Shown: positions 45,611 through 55,697 of the stretch, one piece after another
Layout of the letters: every line of letters starts with the position of its first letter
How positions within the stretch are numbered: position 1 is the stretch's first letter
Assembly (NCBI RefSeq): GCF_021044935.1
Contig: NZ_JAJNMP010000001.1
Coordinates: forward strand, 1,054,001 to 1,118,000
Direction of reading: 5' to 3'
From: Agromyces cavernae
GTDB lineage: Bacteria > Actinomycetota > Actinomycetes > Actinomycetales > Microbacteriaceae
Length of the DNA stretch: 64,000 nt
Program-made: the position numbers and the translations under genes
The notes under the pieces: model-generated
The model's input: the letters and a program-made list of their open reading frames with translations, nothing else
Told to the model about the DNA's origin: nothing
Databases searched by the model: none

Positions 45611-46237
45611 TCAGCCCCGCAGGAAGGGGTCGATCGAACCGGCGGCGCCACGCTGGGCGGGCCTGCCGAAGTCGGCGGTTGCGAGGCTCTTCAACTGCAC
45701 GTACGCACGATCGCGCAGTGTGATGAGCGGCCACGTGCGCGTCGACGCCCCGGTGCCGTGCGCCACGGTGACGAACGCGACCTGCTCGTCGGTCGAGACG
45801 AAGATGCCGACGAACGTCTCGCCCTTCTTGTGGCTGCCGATCGGCAGGTACTGCGCCGGGTCGCCGCTCGCGAACGCGGCATGCCACCGGCCGGCAGTCT
45901 CAGCGTCGCAGTCGATGCGGAACACGCGACGCGATAGCGGCGCACCCGAGGGGAGCAGCTGCCACGTGTACGAGCCGCTGATGGCGAGCCATCCGAACAG
46001 GAACGCGAAGAACGCCGTGAGCACGACCGTGCCCGGCGCGACGAGGCCGCTCATGCCGGCACGTCGCCCGGTCATGTCGGAGGAGTCGACCACGATCGCA
46101 TCGAACTCGACGACGGCGAGCACGAGGCCGATGAGCGCTGCCGCGGCGAGCGTCGCGAAGATCGCGGTGCGAGCCGTCGAGCGGGTGAGGCGGAACTGCT
46201 CGGGCATCGTGCTGAGGACGGCGTCGGTCGGCTTCAC
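45611..46237 (-). CDS. membrane protein, unknown (two helices)
   Basis: A 208-residue protein with two membrane helices at about 25-46 and 70-95 and a soluble C-terminal domain (RRVFRIDCDAETAGRWHAAF, FVGIFVSTDEQVAFVTVAHG). It is the upstream partner of the 44861 membrane protein and the two have similar layout, so they may be diverged paralogues. GTG start has GAAAGG 6 bases upstream. Function unknown; could be linked to the secretion locus by position. Confidence 0.62.
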   Translation of the reverse strand: MKPTDAVLSTMPEQFRLTRSTARTAIFATLAAAALIGLVLAVVEFDAIVVDSSDMTGRRAGMSGLVAPGTVVLTAFFAFLFGWLAISGSYTWQLLPSGAPLSRRVFRIDCDAETAGRWHAAFASGDPAQYLPIGSHKKGETFVGIFVSTDEQVAFVTVAHGTGASTRTWPLITLRDRAYVQLKSLATADFGRPAQRGAAGSIDPFLRG

Positions 46238-46345
46238 GGTCGGCCTTTCGGAATCGGGGCGTCGCATCGACCCTACCGATTCGTCGCGCGGGCCCGACGT
46301 CGGACGGGCGGGGTCCGCGACGACCCTCGGCGGCATCGGGGTGCG

Positions 46346-46351
46346 TAGGCT
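46346..46351 (+). promoter_or_regulatory. -10 element (TAGGCT), leaderless start
   Basis: TAGGCT ends 7 bases before the ATG at 46359, with no ribosome-binding sequence. Confidence 0.45.
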
Positions 46352-46358
46352 CGGACCC

Positions 46359-46835
46359 ATGGACCAGTTGCGGCGCTCGGCCTGGGTCGTCGCCGCGTTC
46401 GCGGCGGCGGGGTACCTCGCGTTCGTCGTGTGCGCCTTCGGCTTCGTGAGCCTGTTCACCGACGCCGAGGTCATCGCGAGCCCCGACGCCGGGCTGCTGG
46501 TCGGGCCTGCGATCGTCGCGGCCGCGGTCGTCGCGCTGCTGCTGCACCTCGGCCGGGCGCTCCGCCGGCCACAGCGGATGGCGGGCCCCGTGCTGCTCGC
46601 GGCGCTCTGGACCTGGCTCGCCGCCCTGGTCGTCGCGGTCGTCGGCTATTCACTCGCCACCGGCACGGCGCTCGCGAGCATGCTCTTCGGCCTCGGCTTC
46701 GCCGTCGGCTGGTTCGGGCTGCTCATCCCGGCGCTCGCGGCACTCGTCACCTCGTTCGCGGTGCTCGTCTCGCGGGGCGAGCAGGGAGGCGCCCGGCGCC
46801 CCCGTTGGCCCTGGGAGCGCGACGAGGATGAATGA
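46359..46835 (+). CDS. four-helix membrane protein, unknown
   Basis: A 158-residue integral membrane protein with four hydrophobic segments (about 8-32, 45-64, 72-95, 105-140) and a short charged tail ending RWPWERDEDE. It may belong to a small DUF6121-type family of Microbacteriaceae, but I am not certain. Stand-alone gene with a leaderless-type promoter. Confidence 0.6.
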   Translation: MDQLRRSAWVVAAFAAAGYLAFVVCAFGFVSLFTDAEVIASPDAGLLVGPAIVAAAVVALLLHLGRALRRPQRMAGPVLLAALWTWLAALVVAVVGYSLATGTALASMLFGLGFAVGWFGLLIPALAALVTSFAVLVSRGEQGGARRPRWPWERDEDE

Positions 46836-46901
46836 CGGGATGCTCCTACGACGCGCCACCCGTTCACCCGGTCGGCCCTGCGGGACATCCGTCGCAGTAT
46901 C

Positions 46902-47558
46902 GTGAACACCGTGGAGGGTTCCGTCGAGGCGCGCGTGAGCCACGAGGTCGACCGTTGGCTCGCCTGGCTGCCGCGGTGGCGACCCGGCACCCACCGCGCG
47001 CGGGTGCGACTCTGCCAGCGCTGCTTCGGCTCGCCGATCCTCGCCGCCGCGGGTCTCGAGGTCGACGTGCCCCACCCGGTGCAGCACGCCTTCTCGATGC
47101 GCATGAAGGGCATCATCGACCTCGCCGTCGACGACTACACCGCACGCAACCTTCCGATGCTGCACCGCGAGATCCGTCTCGCCGAGGAGCGCAAGGCGCG
47201 TCGGCCGTACCGGGCGGGTGAGGGGCTCGACCCCGAGTTCCTCGGGCTCGAGCTCGACCCCGAGCCGGTGCCCGACCAGCCGTTCCTCTTCACCCTCACC
47301 GGACTCGAGGCCGACGCGGCCGCCGAGGCCGCCGAACCCGCGCCGAGACCCTTCACCATGGACGAGAAGGAGGCGCTGCGCGAAGAGGTGCGACTCGCCG
47401 ACGACTTCGCCAAACAGCTCGGCCGCCGCATCTGCAGCGAACTGACCCACCACCGCGAGCGCATCGCCGTCGCCGTCGCGGAGTTCGTCGAACCGCAGAT
47501 CGAAGACCTGCTCGCCGACCTCGACCGCGAACTCGATTCGCCCGGCTGGCTCGGGTGA
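46902..47558 (+). CDS. conserved hypothetical protein
   Basis: A 218-residue soluble protein. The N-terminal half carries HEVDRWLAWLPRWRPGTHRARVRLCQRCFGSPILAAAG, a conserved-looking motif with CQRC that could bind metal, then helical segments FTMDEKEALREEVRLADDF and LLADLDRELD. I do not recognise the family. Start is uncertain: GTG at 46902 is the longest, another GTG at 46911 is possible, and neither has a good ribosome-binding sequence. It directly precedes the str operon promoter region but is probably not cotranscribed with it, since a good promoter lies at 47593. Confidence 0.6.
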   Translation: MNTVEGSVEARVSHEVDRWLAWLPRWRPGTHRARVRLCQRCFGSPILAAAGLEVDVPHPVQHAFSMRMKGIIDLAVDDYTARNLPMLHREIRLAEERKARRPYRAGEGLDPEFLGLELDPEPVPDQPFLFTLTGLEADAAAEAAEPAPRPFTMDEKEALREEVRLADDFAKQLGRRICSELTHHRERIAVAVAEFVEPQIEDLLADLDRELDSPGWLG

Positions 47559-47592
47559 CGAAGAGGCGGGGCACGGGGCATCCGACCGTCAT

Positions 47593-47621
47593 TTGACCGC
47601 AAGGTTACGCGGCATTACCAT
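47593..47621 (+). promoter_or_regulatory. str operon sigma-A promoter
   Basis: TTGACC (47593-47598), 17 bp, TACCAT (47616-47621). Predicted start about 47628, giving a leader of about 230 bases before rpsL. Confidence 0.82.
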
Positions 47622-47763
47622 TGATCGGGTGTGCGCGTTGACGCGCGCTTGACTCATGCCCGCCGTTCGGCTGCGACATTCCATCGTGAACGACGTCGGC
47701 AGGAGGCGGGCAGGCGTCGGTCGCACACTCCACGGGCACCCGACGGGTCGCCCCCACGGCATA

Positions 47764-47804
47764 CCCACCAGTTGAAGGCGCTGCAGTTCTGCAGGGTCGG
47801 TGGG
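47764..47804 (+). promoter_or_regulatory. nested hairpin in rpsL leader
   Basis: Outer stem CCCACC (47764-47769) with GGTGGG (47799-47804), inner stem CTGCA-GTTC-TGCAG (47781-47794). It lies 54 bases before the rpsL start in the long leader and is a candidate site for autogenous control (S7 or S12) or transcript processing. Confidence 0.5.
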
Positions 47805-47858
47805 TCGTGATGTGAATTCCATCAACGCTGTCACCGTGCAGCAAAACAAGGAGAAGCA

Positions 47859-48233
47859 GTGCCAACCATTCAGCAGTTGGTCCGCAAGGGTCGCTCGCCG
47901 AAGGTCACCAAGACCAAGGCTCCCGCCCTGAAGGCCAACCCCCAGCAGCGCGGCGTGTGCACGCGTGTGTACACCACCACCCCGAAGAAGCCGAACTCCG
48001 CGCTCCGCAAGGTCGCCCGTGTGAAGCTCTCGAACGGCACCGAGGTCACCGCCTACATCCCCGGTGAGGGCCACAACCTGCAGGAGCACTCGATGGTGCT
48101 CGTGCGCGGCGGTCGTGTGAAGGACCTCCCCGGTGTGCGCTACAAGATCATCCGCGGCGCGCTCGACACGCAGGCCGTGAAGAACCGCAAGCAGGCTCGT
48201 AGCCGCTACGGCGCGAAGATGGAGAAGAAGTAA
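47859..48233 (+). CDS. rpsL: 30S ribosomal protein S12
   Basis: A 124-residue S12, the decoding-centre protein. GTG start with AAGGAG 6 bases upstream. The streptomycin loop reads [16 protein letters not shown] (Lys43 position intact) and the second site [13 protein letters not shown] is also wild-type (Lys88 region [10 protein letters not shown]), so classical streptomycin resistance mutations are not seen. The stop overlaps the rpsG start (TAATG). First gene of the str operon. Confidence 0.98.
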   Translation: MPTIQQLVRKGRSPKVTKTKAPALKANPQQRGVCTRVYTTTPKKPNSALRKVARVKLSNGTEVTAYIPGEGHNLQEHSMVLVRGGRVKDLPGVRYKIIRGALDTQAVKNRKQARSRYGAKMEKK

Positions 48234-48703
48234 TGCCTCGCAAGGGTCCCGCTCCGAAGCGCCCCGTCGTCGCCGACCCGGTGTACGGCTCGCCGGTCGT
48301 CAGCCAGCTCGTCAACAAGATCCTCATCGACGGCAAGAAGGACCTCGCGCAGCGCATCGTCTACGACGCGCTCGAGAACGTCGCCGCCAAGTCGGGTCAA
48401 GACGCGGTCGCCACCCTCAAGAAGGCGCTCGACAACGTGCGCCCCACCCTCGAGGTGCGCTCGCGCCGCGTCGGCGGCTCGACCTACCAGGTCCCCGTCG
48501 AGGTCAAGCCCCACCGCGCGAACACCCTGGCGCTGCGCTGGCTCACCAGCTACGCCAAGGCTCGTCGCGAGAAGACCATGACCGAGCGTCTCACCAACGA
48601 GATCCTCGACGCTTCGAACGGCCTCGGTGCCGCGGTCAAGCGCCGCGAAGACACGCACAAGATGGCCGAGTCGAACCGCGCCTTCGCCCACTACCGCTGG
48701 TAA
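48233..48703 (+). CDS. rpsG: 30S ribosomal protein S7
   Basis: A 156-residue S7, which nucleates assembly of the 30S head and contacts the E site. Typical opening [20 protein letters not shown] and late AHYRW end are present. Start codon overlaps the rpsL stop. In many bacteria S7 is the autogenous repressor of this operon; a hairpin between rpsG and fusA could be relevant. Confidence 0.98.
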   Translation: MPRKGPAPKRPVVADPVYGSPVVSQLVNKILIDGKKDLAQRIVYDALENVAAKSGQDAVATLKKALDNVRPTLEVRSRRVGGSTYQVPVEVKPHRANTLALRWLTSYAKARREKTMTERLTNEILDASNGLGAAVKRREDTHKMAESNRAFAHYRW

Positions 48704-48709
48704 TGGGCT

Positions 48710-48746
48710 GAGCGGATGTCCCGGCCACGTGTCGGGGCATCCGCTC
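48710..48746 (+). promoter_or_regulatory. hairpin between rpsG and fusA
   Basis: Arms GAGCGGATGTCCC and GGGGCATCCGCTC (one offset position) around an 11-base loop, 40 bp before fusA. May attenuate transcription or mark a processing site within the str operon. Confidence 0.6.
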
Positions 48747-48785
48747 GCACTCCCTTCCCCGCCTGAATCCTCCGGAGGAACCCCC

Positions 48786-50900
48786 GTGGCACAAGACGTG
48801 CTCACCGACCTGAGCAAGGTCCGCAACATCGGCATCATGGCGCACATCGATGCCGGCAAGACCACCACCACCGAGCGCATCCTGTTCTACACGGGCGTCA
48901 ACCACAAGCTCGGCGAGACGCACGACGGCGCCTCGACGACCGACTGGATGGAGCAGGAGAAGGAGCGCGGCATCACGATCACGTCCGCCGCCGTGACCTG
49001 CTTCTGGAACAAGAACCAGATCAACATCATCGACACCCCCGGCCACGTCGACTTCACGGTCGAGGTCGAGCGCTCGCTCCGCGTGCTCGACGGCGCGGTC
49101 GCCGTGTTCGACGGCAAGGAGGGCGTCGAGCCCCAGTCCGAGACCGTCTGGCGCCAGGCCGACAAGTACAACGTGCCGCGCATCTGCTTCGTCAACAAGA
49201 TGGACAAGCTCGGTGCCGACTTCTACTTCACGGTCGACACGATCGTCTCGCGCCTCGGTGCGAAGCCGCTCGTGCTGCAGCTGCCGATCGGCGCCGAGAA
49301 CGACTTCATCGGCGTCGTCGACCTCATCGAGATGCGGGCCCTGGTGTGGCCCGGCGACGCCAAGGGCGACGTGACGATGGGTGCCAAGTACGAGGTGCAG
49401 GAGATCCCCGCCGACCTCAAGGAGAAGGCGGACGAGTACCGCCACACCCTGCTCGAGACCGTCGCCGAGACCGACGACGCGCTGCTCGAGAAGTACTTCG
49501 GGGGCGAAGAGCTCACGGTTGACGAGATCAAGAGCGCCATCCGCAAGATGGTCGTCAACTCCGAGATCTACCCCGTGCTCTGCGGCTCGGCGTTCAAGAA
49601 CCGCGGCGTGCAGCCCATGCTCGACGCGGTCGTCGACTTCCTCCCGTCGCCGCTCGACGTGCCCGCCATCGAGGGCCGCAACCCCCGCAACGAAGAAGAG
49701 GTCATCGAGCGTCACCCCGACGCGAACGACCCCTTCGCGGCGCTCGCCTTCAAGGTCGCCGTGCACCCGTTCTTCGGTCGCCTCACCTACGTGCGCGTCT
49801 ACTCGGGTCAGCTCGACTCGGGTGCCCAGGTCATCAACTCGACCAAGGGCAAGAAGGAGCGCATCGGCAAGATCTTCCAGATGCACGCCAATAAAGAGAA
49901 CCCCGTCGACTCGGTCACCGCGGGAAACATCTACGCGGTCATCGGCCTGAAGGACACGACCACGGGCGACACCCTGTGCGACCCCGACAACCAGGTCGTG
50001 CTCGAGTCGATGACGTTCCCCGACCCCGTGATCGAGGTCGCGATCGAGCCGAAGACCAAGGCCGACCAGGAGAAGCTCGGCACGGCCATCCAGAAGCTCG
50101 CCGAAGAGGACCCCACGTTCCGCACCGAGCTCAACCCCGAGACGGGCCAGACCGTCATCAAGGGCATGGGCGAGCTGCACCTCGACATCCTCGTCGACCG
50201 CATGAAGCGGGAGTTCAAGGTCGAGGCCAACGTCGGCAAGCCGCAGGTGGCCTACCGCGAGACCATCCGTCGCGCGGTCGAGAAGCACGACTACACCCAC
50301 AAGAAGCAGACCGGCGGTTCGGGCCAGTTCGCGAAGATCCAGTTCGCGCTCGAGCCCCTCGAGGTCACGTCCGAGAAGACATACGAGTTCGAGAACAAGG
50401 TCACCGGTGGCCGCGTTCCGCGCGAGTACATCCCCTCGGTCGACGCCGGCTTCCAGGACGCCATGCAGTACGGCATCCTCGCGGGCTACCCCATGGTCGG
50501 TGTCAAGGGCATCCTGCTCGACGGCGCCGCCCACGACGTCGACTCCTCGGAGATGGCGTTCAAGATCGCCGGGTCGATGGGCTTCAAGGAGGCCGCTCGC
50601 AAGGCGAACCCCGTTCTGCTCGAACCGCTGATGAGCGTCGAGGTCCGTACTCCCGAGGAGTACATGGGCGACGTCATCGGCGACCTGAACTCGCGCCGCG
50701 GTCAGATCCAGTCCATGGAGGACGCCGCCGGTGTGAAGGTCGTGCGTGCGCACGTCCCGCTCTCGGAGATGTTCGGTTACATCGGCGACCTGCGGTCGAA
50801 GACCTCGGGCCGCGCCGTGTACTCGATGGAGTTCGAGAGCTACGCGGAGGTCCCGAAGGCTGTCGCCGACGAGATCGTCCAGAAGAACAAGGGCGAATAG
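48786..50900 (+). CDS. fusA: elongation factor G
   Basis: A 704-residue translational GTPase that drives translocation and, with RRF, ribosome recycling. G1 is [13 protein letters not shown] at residues about 19-31, G2 [11 protein letters not shown]3 DTPGHVDF, G4 NKMD. Domain IV with RGQIQSME and the C-terminal EFG fold are present. The start GTG at 48786 follows GGAGGAACCCCC; the frame is open further upstream but lacks such a site. Domain II to III residues tied to fusidic acid binding look ordinary. Confidence 0.98.
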   Translation: MAQDVLTDLSKVRNIGIMAHIDAGKTTTTERILFYTGVNHKLGETHDGASTTDWMEQEKERGITITSAAVTCFWNKNQINIIDTPGHVDFTVEVERSLRVLDGAVAVFDGKEGVEPQSETVWRQADKYNVPRICFVNKMDKLGADFYFTVDTIVSRLGAKPLVLQLPIGAENDFIGVVDLIEMRALVWPGDAKGDVTMGAKYEVQEIPADLKEKADEYRHTLLETVAETDDALLEKYFGGEELTVDEIKSAIRKMVVNSEIYPVLCGSAFKNRGVQPMLDAVVDFLPSPLDVPAIEGRNPRNEEEVIERHPDANDPFAALAFKVAVHPFFGRLTYVRVYSGQLDSGAQVINSTKGKKERIGKIFQMHANKENPVDSVTAGNIYAVIGLKDTTTGDTLCDPDNQVVLESMTFPDPVIEVAIEPKTKADQEKLGTAIQKLAEEDPTFRTELNPETGQTVIKGMGELHLDILVDRMKREFKVEANVGKPQVAYRETIRRAVEKHDYTHKKQTGGSGQFAKIQFALEPLEVTSEKTYEFENKVTGGRVPREYIPSVDAGFQDAMQYGILAGYPMVGVKGILLDGAAHDVDSSEMAFKIAGSMGFKEAARKANPVLLEPLMSVEVRTPEEYMGDVIGDLNSRRGQIQSMEDAAGVKVVRAHVPLSEMFGYIGDLRSKTSGRAVYSMEFESYAEVPKAVADEIVQKNKGE

Positions 50901-51012
50901 CCCTGCCCGCACGAGCCACCCGGTTCGCGTAACATATCAACACAACCCCCGTAGCACACCGGTCGCAATCCAGCGCCCGGGGTGCCTACACGAGTCCTGA
51001 GGAGGACCCACA

Positions 51013-52203
<1,191 letters not shown>

Positions 52204-52226
52204 TCTTCGCGATACGCGACCTGTGA

Positions 52227-52254
52227 GGGGGTCGGGCCTTCGGGCCCGGCCCCC
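52227..52254 (+). terminator. tuf terminator
   Basis: GGGGGTCGGGCC-TTCG-GGCCCGGCCCCC, one G:U pair, then CTTCGTCGTC. It begins 23 bp after the tuf stop. Confidence 0.92.
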
Positions 52255-52381
52255 TTCGTCGTCGCCGGGTGGGGGTCGGGACGGCGCCGCCCGATTGAGG
52301 ACCCGGCCCCCTTCGTCGTCGCCCGGTGGGGGTCGGGGCGGCGCCGCCGATGTTCGGGCCCGGCCCCCTTCGTCGTCGCCG
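52245..52381 (+). repeat. 57-bp tandem repeat of terminator arm
   Basis: Units start with CCCGGCCCCCTTCGTCGTCG at 52245, 52302 and 52359, a period of exactly 57 bp. Units 1 and 2 both contain GTGGGGGTCGGG and GGCGCCGCC and are about 85% alike; unit 3 is partial. Each unit carries the 3-prime arm of the tuf terminator, so several alternative stems are possible. Confidence 0.88.
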
Positions 52382-52417
52382 CCGGCATTCGTCCCCCATT
52401 CCGGGTACACGGATTAC

Positions 52418-52456
52418 GAACCCGGGTTCTTCCTGAGGGGACTTCGCGTTTACGCT
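52418..52456 (+). promoter_or_regulatory. acyltransferase promoter with palindrome
   Basis: Perfect 12-bp palindrome GAACCCGGGTTC (52418-52429) overlapping the -35 area, then TACGCT (52451-52456) 7 bases before the ATG at 52464. This fits a leaderless promoter with a possible operator. Confidence 0.45.
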
Positions 52457-52463
52457 GGTACGG

Positions 52464-53702
52464 ATGGCCGCACCACCGCCACCCGCCAGATCCACCGCAC
52501 GGCCCGAAATCCAAGCACTTCGGGCCGTGGCCGTCGGCGCGGTCGTCTTCCATCACGGCTGGCCGGCCGTGGCTCCCGCCGGCTACATGGGCGTCGACGT
52601 CTTCTTCGTGGTCTCGGGATTCCTCATCACGGGGTTGCTGATGCGCGAGGCCGAGCAGCGCGGCAGCATCTCGCTGCGCAACTTCTACATGCGGCGTGCG
52701 CGGCGCATCCTTCCGGCCGCGGTCGCCGCGCTCCTCGTCATCTCGGCGATGACGTTGCTCTTCGTGCCGCAGCGGGAATGGGCGAGCTGGTTCCGCGAGA
52801 TCGTCGCGAGCACGCTCTACTACGAGAACTGGCAGCTCGCGATCGATTCGCAGATCCCGCAGCGCGCCGACCTCGAGTCCACCCCGGTGCAGCACTTCTG
52901 GTCGCTCTCGGTCGAAGAGCAGTTCTATCTGTTCTGGCCGCTGCTGATCGTCGTCGCGCTCTGGATAGCGGCCCGCCGCGGCGCCGCCTCCGTGCGTACC
53001 GTGCTCGCGGTGCTCGGCGTCGTCACCGTCGCCTCGTTCGTCCACTCGCTCGTGCTCTCCGCCCACGACGTCAACCTCGCCTACTTCTCGACCCTCGCCC
53101 GTACGTGGGAGTTCGGTGTCGGCGGCATCCTCGCGATCGTCGCGAGCAGGCCGTGGCCGGGCGACGACCGCCTCCGCACCGTGGTCTCGTGGATCGGGCT
53201 GGTGCTCATCGTCGTGCCGATCGTGACCTTCCGCTCGCCTGAGGTGTTCCCCGGGCTCGTCGTGCTCATCCCCGTCGTCGGCACGATGGCGGTCATCTGG
53301 GCGGGCATGCCGGCGGGCCCCATGTCGACCGCGCGCGTGGCTGGGTTGCGGCCGGTACAGTGGGTCGGCGACGTGTCGTACTCGCTGTACCTCTGGCACT
53401 GGCCGATCTTCATGTTCACGCCGTACATCACCGGCGTGCCGAGCCCGCCGTGGCTCATGGTGCTGCTCGTGGTCGTGTCGCTCGTCGTCGCGGGCCTGTC
53501 GAAGCGATGGATCGAAGACCCGTTCCGCCACGGCGCGCACGGCATCCGCATGCGGTCCCGCGTGCTCATCGGCGGGCTCGCGGCCACCATCGCGGTGATC
53601 GTCGGTGCCGGCCTCGTCGCGCCGAGCGTCGCCGCGGAGAACATGGTCGCGTGCGAGCAGACGCCGGAGGGCGACGAGGCCGAACGGCCCCCGGCCGACT
53701 GA
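52464..53702 (+). CDS. acyltransferase family 3 membrane protein
   Basis: A 412-residue integral membrane acyltransferase (OatA/OafA-like) that would move acetyl or other acyl groups to extracellular sugars. Family signatures: PEIQALRAVAVGAVVFHHGW with the catalytic His at about residue 30, GYMGVDVFFVVSGFLITGLL, FYMRRARRILPA, VQHFWSLSVEEQFYLFWP and GDVSYSLYLWHWP. About ten membrane helices. Many homologues end in a periplasmic SGNH hydrolase domain; here only about 25 residues follow the last helix (ending ERPPAD), so the hydrolase part is missing. No nearby partner SGNH gene. Confidence 0.93.
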   Translation: MAAPPPPARSTARPEIQALRAVAVGAVVFHHGWPAVAPAGYMGVDVFFVVSGFLITGLLMREAEQRGSISLRNFYMRRARRILPAAVAALLVISAMTLLFVPQREWASWFREIVASTLYYENWQLAIDSQIPQRADLESTPVQHFWSLSVEEQFYLFWPLLIVVALWIAARRGAASVRTVLAVLGVVTVASFVHSLVLSAHDVNLAYFSTLARTWEFGVGGILAIVASRPWPGDDRLRTVVSWIGLVLIVVPIVTFRSPEVFPGLVVLIPVVGTMAVIWAGMPAGPMSTARVAGLRPVQWVGDVSYSLYLWHWPIFMFTPYITGVPSPPWLMVLLVVVSLVVAGLSKRWIEDPFRHGAHGIRMRSRVLIGGLAATIAVIVGAGLVAPSVAAENMVACEQTPEGDEAERPPAD

Positions 53703-53760
53703 GCCGGCCGATCCGCTCCGCCGGAAACCAGCCGCGACGTGCGTCTGCGACCCCGCGGGC

Positions 53761-54216
53761 TCAGACGGGCGTGCCGTCGATCGTGGTGACGAGGTCGATG
53801 CTGTCCTCGATGCTGCGAGCCACGGTGCATCCGCGCTCGATCGCCCGCTCCATGATGTCGATCAGCTTCGTACGATCGCTCGGGTCGAGCCCGCCCAGGT
53901 CGACGAGCAGCTCCTCCTCGATGCGCGTGTAGCGGTTCTCGTCGGGGTCGCTGACCCCGTGCGCCCAGATCGTGATCGCGTACTCGTCGCCGAGCCGGCG
54001 GGCGGCGACCCGGTCGGTGCTGAGGCCGGCGCAGCCGATGAGCGCGATCTTCAGCAGTTCGCCGGGCGTGAAGTGCTCGCCCTCGAGCTCGGAGCCTCCG
54101 ATGCGCACCGTCGCTCCGCGTTCGTTGAGCCCCTCGTAGCTGCGGCTGCCGGTGCGGGTGACCGAGACGCTCCCCGGGCCGATCCGCTCGCTCACCTGGT
54201 GCGCGTGCTCGCTCAT
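53761..54216 (-). CDS. OsmC family protein
   Basis: A 151-residue OsmC/Ohr-type protein, a family that often reduces organic peroxides by two Cys. The first Cys is in GCAGLS (CAGLSTDRV helix, about residue 72) and the second in RGCTVARSI near residue 130, as in family members. RBS GGAGG precedes the ATG at 54216; a longer frame to 54387 lacks support. Probably monocistronic. Confidence 0.9.
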   Translation of the reverse strand: MSEHAHQVSERIGPGSVSVTRTGSRSYEGLNERGATVRIGGSELEGEHFTPGELLKIALIGCAGLSTDRVAARRLGDEYAITIWAHGVSDPDENRYTRIEEELLVDLGGLDPSDRTKLIDIMERAIERGCTVARSIEDSIDLVTTIDGTPV

Positions 54217-54720
54217 GTGGCCTCCTGTCGTCGTGGGCGATGCTGACTCCATCATGGGCCACCGACGGGGCGTGGACGCCCCTTCCTGCGACGTCGCTGG
54301 GAGATCCGCCGGGCGCGACACGCCCGGGTTGCACGGATGCCCCGACTGTGGCAAACTCGTTGAGTTCAACATTTCGAACGCGTGCATTCGTGCGCGCTGA
54401 TCGGATCACTGTCAGGCAGTGCATAGCCACCCGCGGCGTTCTCGAGAGAGAACAGGACTGGGGTCAGGCTAGGCCGCAGGCAGGAGAACAGACAAACCGA
54501 CAACCTCGCGGCCATGGGTCCCCTGTGTCCGCGCGCGCGTCGGTGAGGCTCGAAGGTCGAGCGTGTCGAGGGCACCGCCCCGGGACATCCCGAACGGTGG
54601 TTTCGACAGGCTCGATCACCGGCCTTTGACAGAAGAACAGTGGTGCTTCACACGGAGTGACTACGCGGCGTCCGATGCCCTCGGAAGGGGTAAGACGCCT
54701 TGACAGAGAGAGAGTTCGAG
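54217..54720. other. 504-bp gap upstream of S10 operon, no gene seen
   Basis: No convincing coding sequence. Contents: GTTGAGTTCAAC (54359-54370, imperfect inverted repeat), the REP-like inverted repeat at 54555-54617, and a TTGACA at 54626-54631 without a good -10 at 16-19 bp spacing, so I cannot assign the S10 promoter with confidence. The last 90 bases presumably form the S10 leader. Confidence 0.6.
54555..54617. repeat. REP-like inverted repeat upstream of S10 operon
   Basis: Two 23-base arms (54555-54577 and 54595-54617) matching at about 18 of 23 positions when one is reverse-complemented. The right arm reads CGGTGGTTTCGACAGGCTCG followed by ATC. The 17-base loop holds a small palindrome CGGGA-CA-TCCCG. 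It resembles dispersed repeats common in Microbacteriaceae intergenic DNA. Confidence 0.65.
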
Positions 54721-55029
54721 ATGGCGGGACAGAAGATCCGCATTCGACTGAAGTCGTATGACCACGAGGTCATCGACACCTCGGCGCGCAAGATCGTCGA
54801 CACGGTGACCCGCGCGGGCGCCACGGTCGTCGGCCCCGTGCCGCTTCCGACGGAGAAGAACGTGGTGTGCGTCATCCGCTCGCCCCACAAGTACAAGGAC
54901 AGCCGCGAGCACTTCGAGATGCGCACCCACAAGCGCCTCATCGACATCGTGGACCCGACGCCGAAGGCCGTCGACTCGCTCATGCGTCTCGACCTCCCCG
55001 CCGACGTCAACATCGAGATCAAGCTCTGA
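54721..55029 (+). CDS. rpsJ: 30S ribosomal protein S10
   Basis: A 102-residue S10 (NusE), part of the 30S head and also of antitermination complexes. [19 protein letters not shown] start and the [32 protein letters not shown] end are canonical. ATG at 54721 is preferred over an in-frame TTG at 54700, matching the usual protein start. First gene of the S10-spc supercluster. Confidence 0.98.
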   Translation: MAGQKIRIRLKSYDHEVIDTSARKIVDTVTRAGATVVGPVPLPTEKNVVCVIRSPHKYKDSREHFEMRTHKRLIDIVDPTPKAVDSLMRLDLPADVNIEIKL

Positions 55030-55037
55030 GGTAACAG

Positions 55038-55694
55038 ATGTCTTCCGCTACCAAGAACGTGAAGGGTCTGCTCGGCACCAAGCTCGGCATGACCCAGGTG
55101 TGGGACGAGAACAACAAGCTCGTTCCGGTCACTGTCATCGAGATCGCTCCGAACGTGGTCACCCAGGTTCGCACCCCCGAGAAGGACGGCTACGAAGCCG
55201 TGCAGATCGCGGCGGGCGCCATCGACCCGCGCAAGGTCAACCAGCCTGCCGCCGGCCACTTCCGTGAGGCGGGCGTCACCCCGCGTCGCCACCTCGCCGA
55301 GGTGCGCACCGCCGACGCTTCGAGCTACGAGCTCGGCCAGGAGCTCACGGTCGATGCCACCTTCGAAGCAGGCCAGCTCGTCGACGTCGTCGGCACGAGC
55401 AAGGGCAAGGGCTTCGCCGGTGTCATGAAGCGCCACAACTTCAAGGGCGTATCCGCCTCGCACGGTGCCCACCGCAACCACCGCAAGCCCGGTTCGATCG
55501 GTGCCTCGTCGACCCCCAGCCGTGTCTTCAAGGGCATGCGCATGGCCGGTCGCATGGGCGGCGAGCGCGTGACCGTGCTCAACCTCCGCGTGCACGCCGT
55601 CGACGCCGAGAAGGGCCTCCTGCTCGTCAAGGGTGCGGTTCCCGGTGCGCGCGGCCGTCTCGTTTTCGTCCGCAACGCAGTGAAGGGGGCGTAG
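55038..55694 (+). CDS. rplC: 50S ribosomal protein L3
   Basis: A 218-residue L3, an early assembly protein near the peptidyl transferase centre. Start [16 protein letters not shown] and the core [19 protein letters not shown] are present. The central extended loop that reaches the active site ([21 protein letters not shown]) looks ordinary. Eight bp after rpsJ, 3 bp before rplD. Confidence 0.98.
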   Translation: MSSATKNVKGLLGTKLGMTQVWDENNKLVPVTVIEIAPNVVTQVRTPEKDGYEAVQIAAGAIDPRKVNQPAAGHFREAGVTPRRHLAEVRTADASSYELGQELTVDATFEAGQLVDVVGTSKGKGFAGVMKRHNFKGVSASHGAHRNHRKPGSIGASSTPSRVFKGMRMAGRMGGERVTVLNLRVHAVDAEKGLLLVKGAVPGARGRLVFVRNAVKGA

Positions 55695-55697
55695 TCC

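Noticed and set aside
54359..54388. TTGAGT with TGCATT as the S10 promoter
   Set aside because: The -10 is poor and the distance to rpsJ is over 330 bp; the TTGACA at 54626 also lacks a proper -10, so I left the promoter unassigned.
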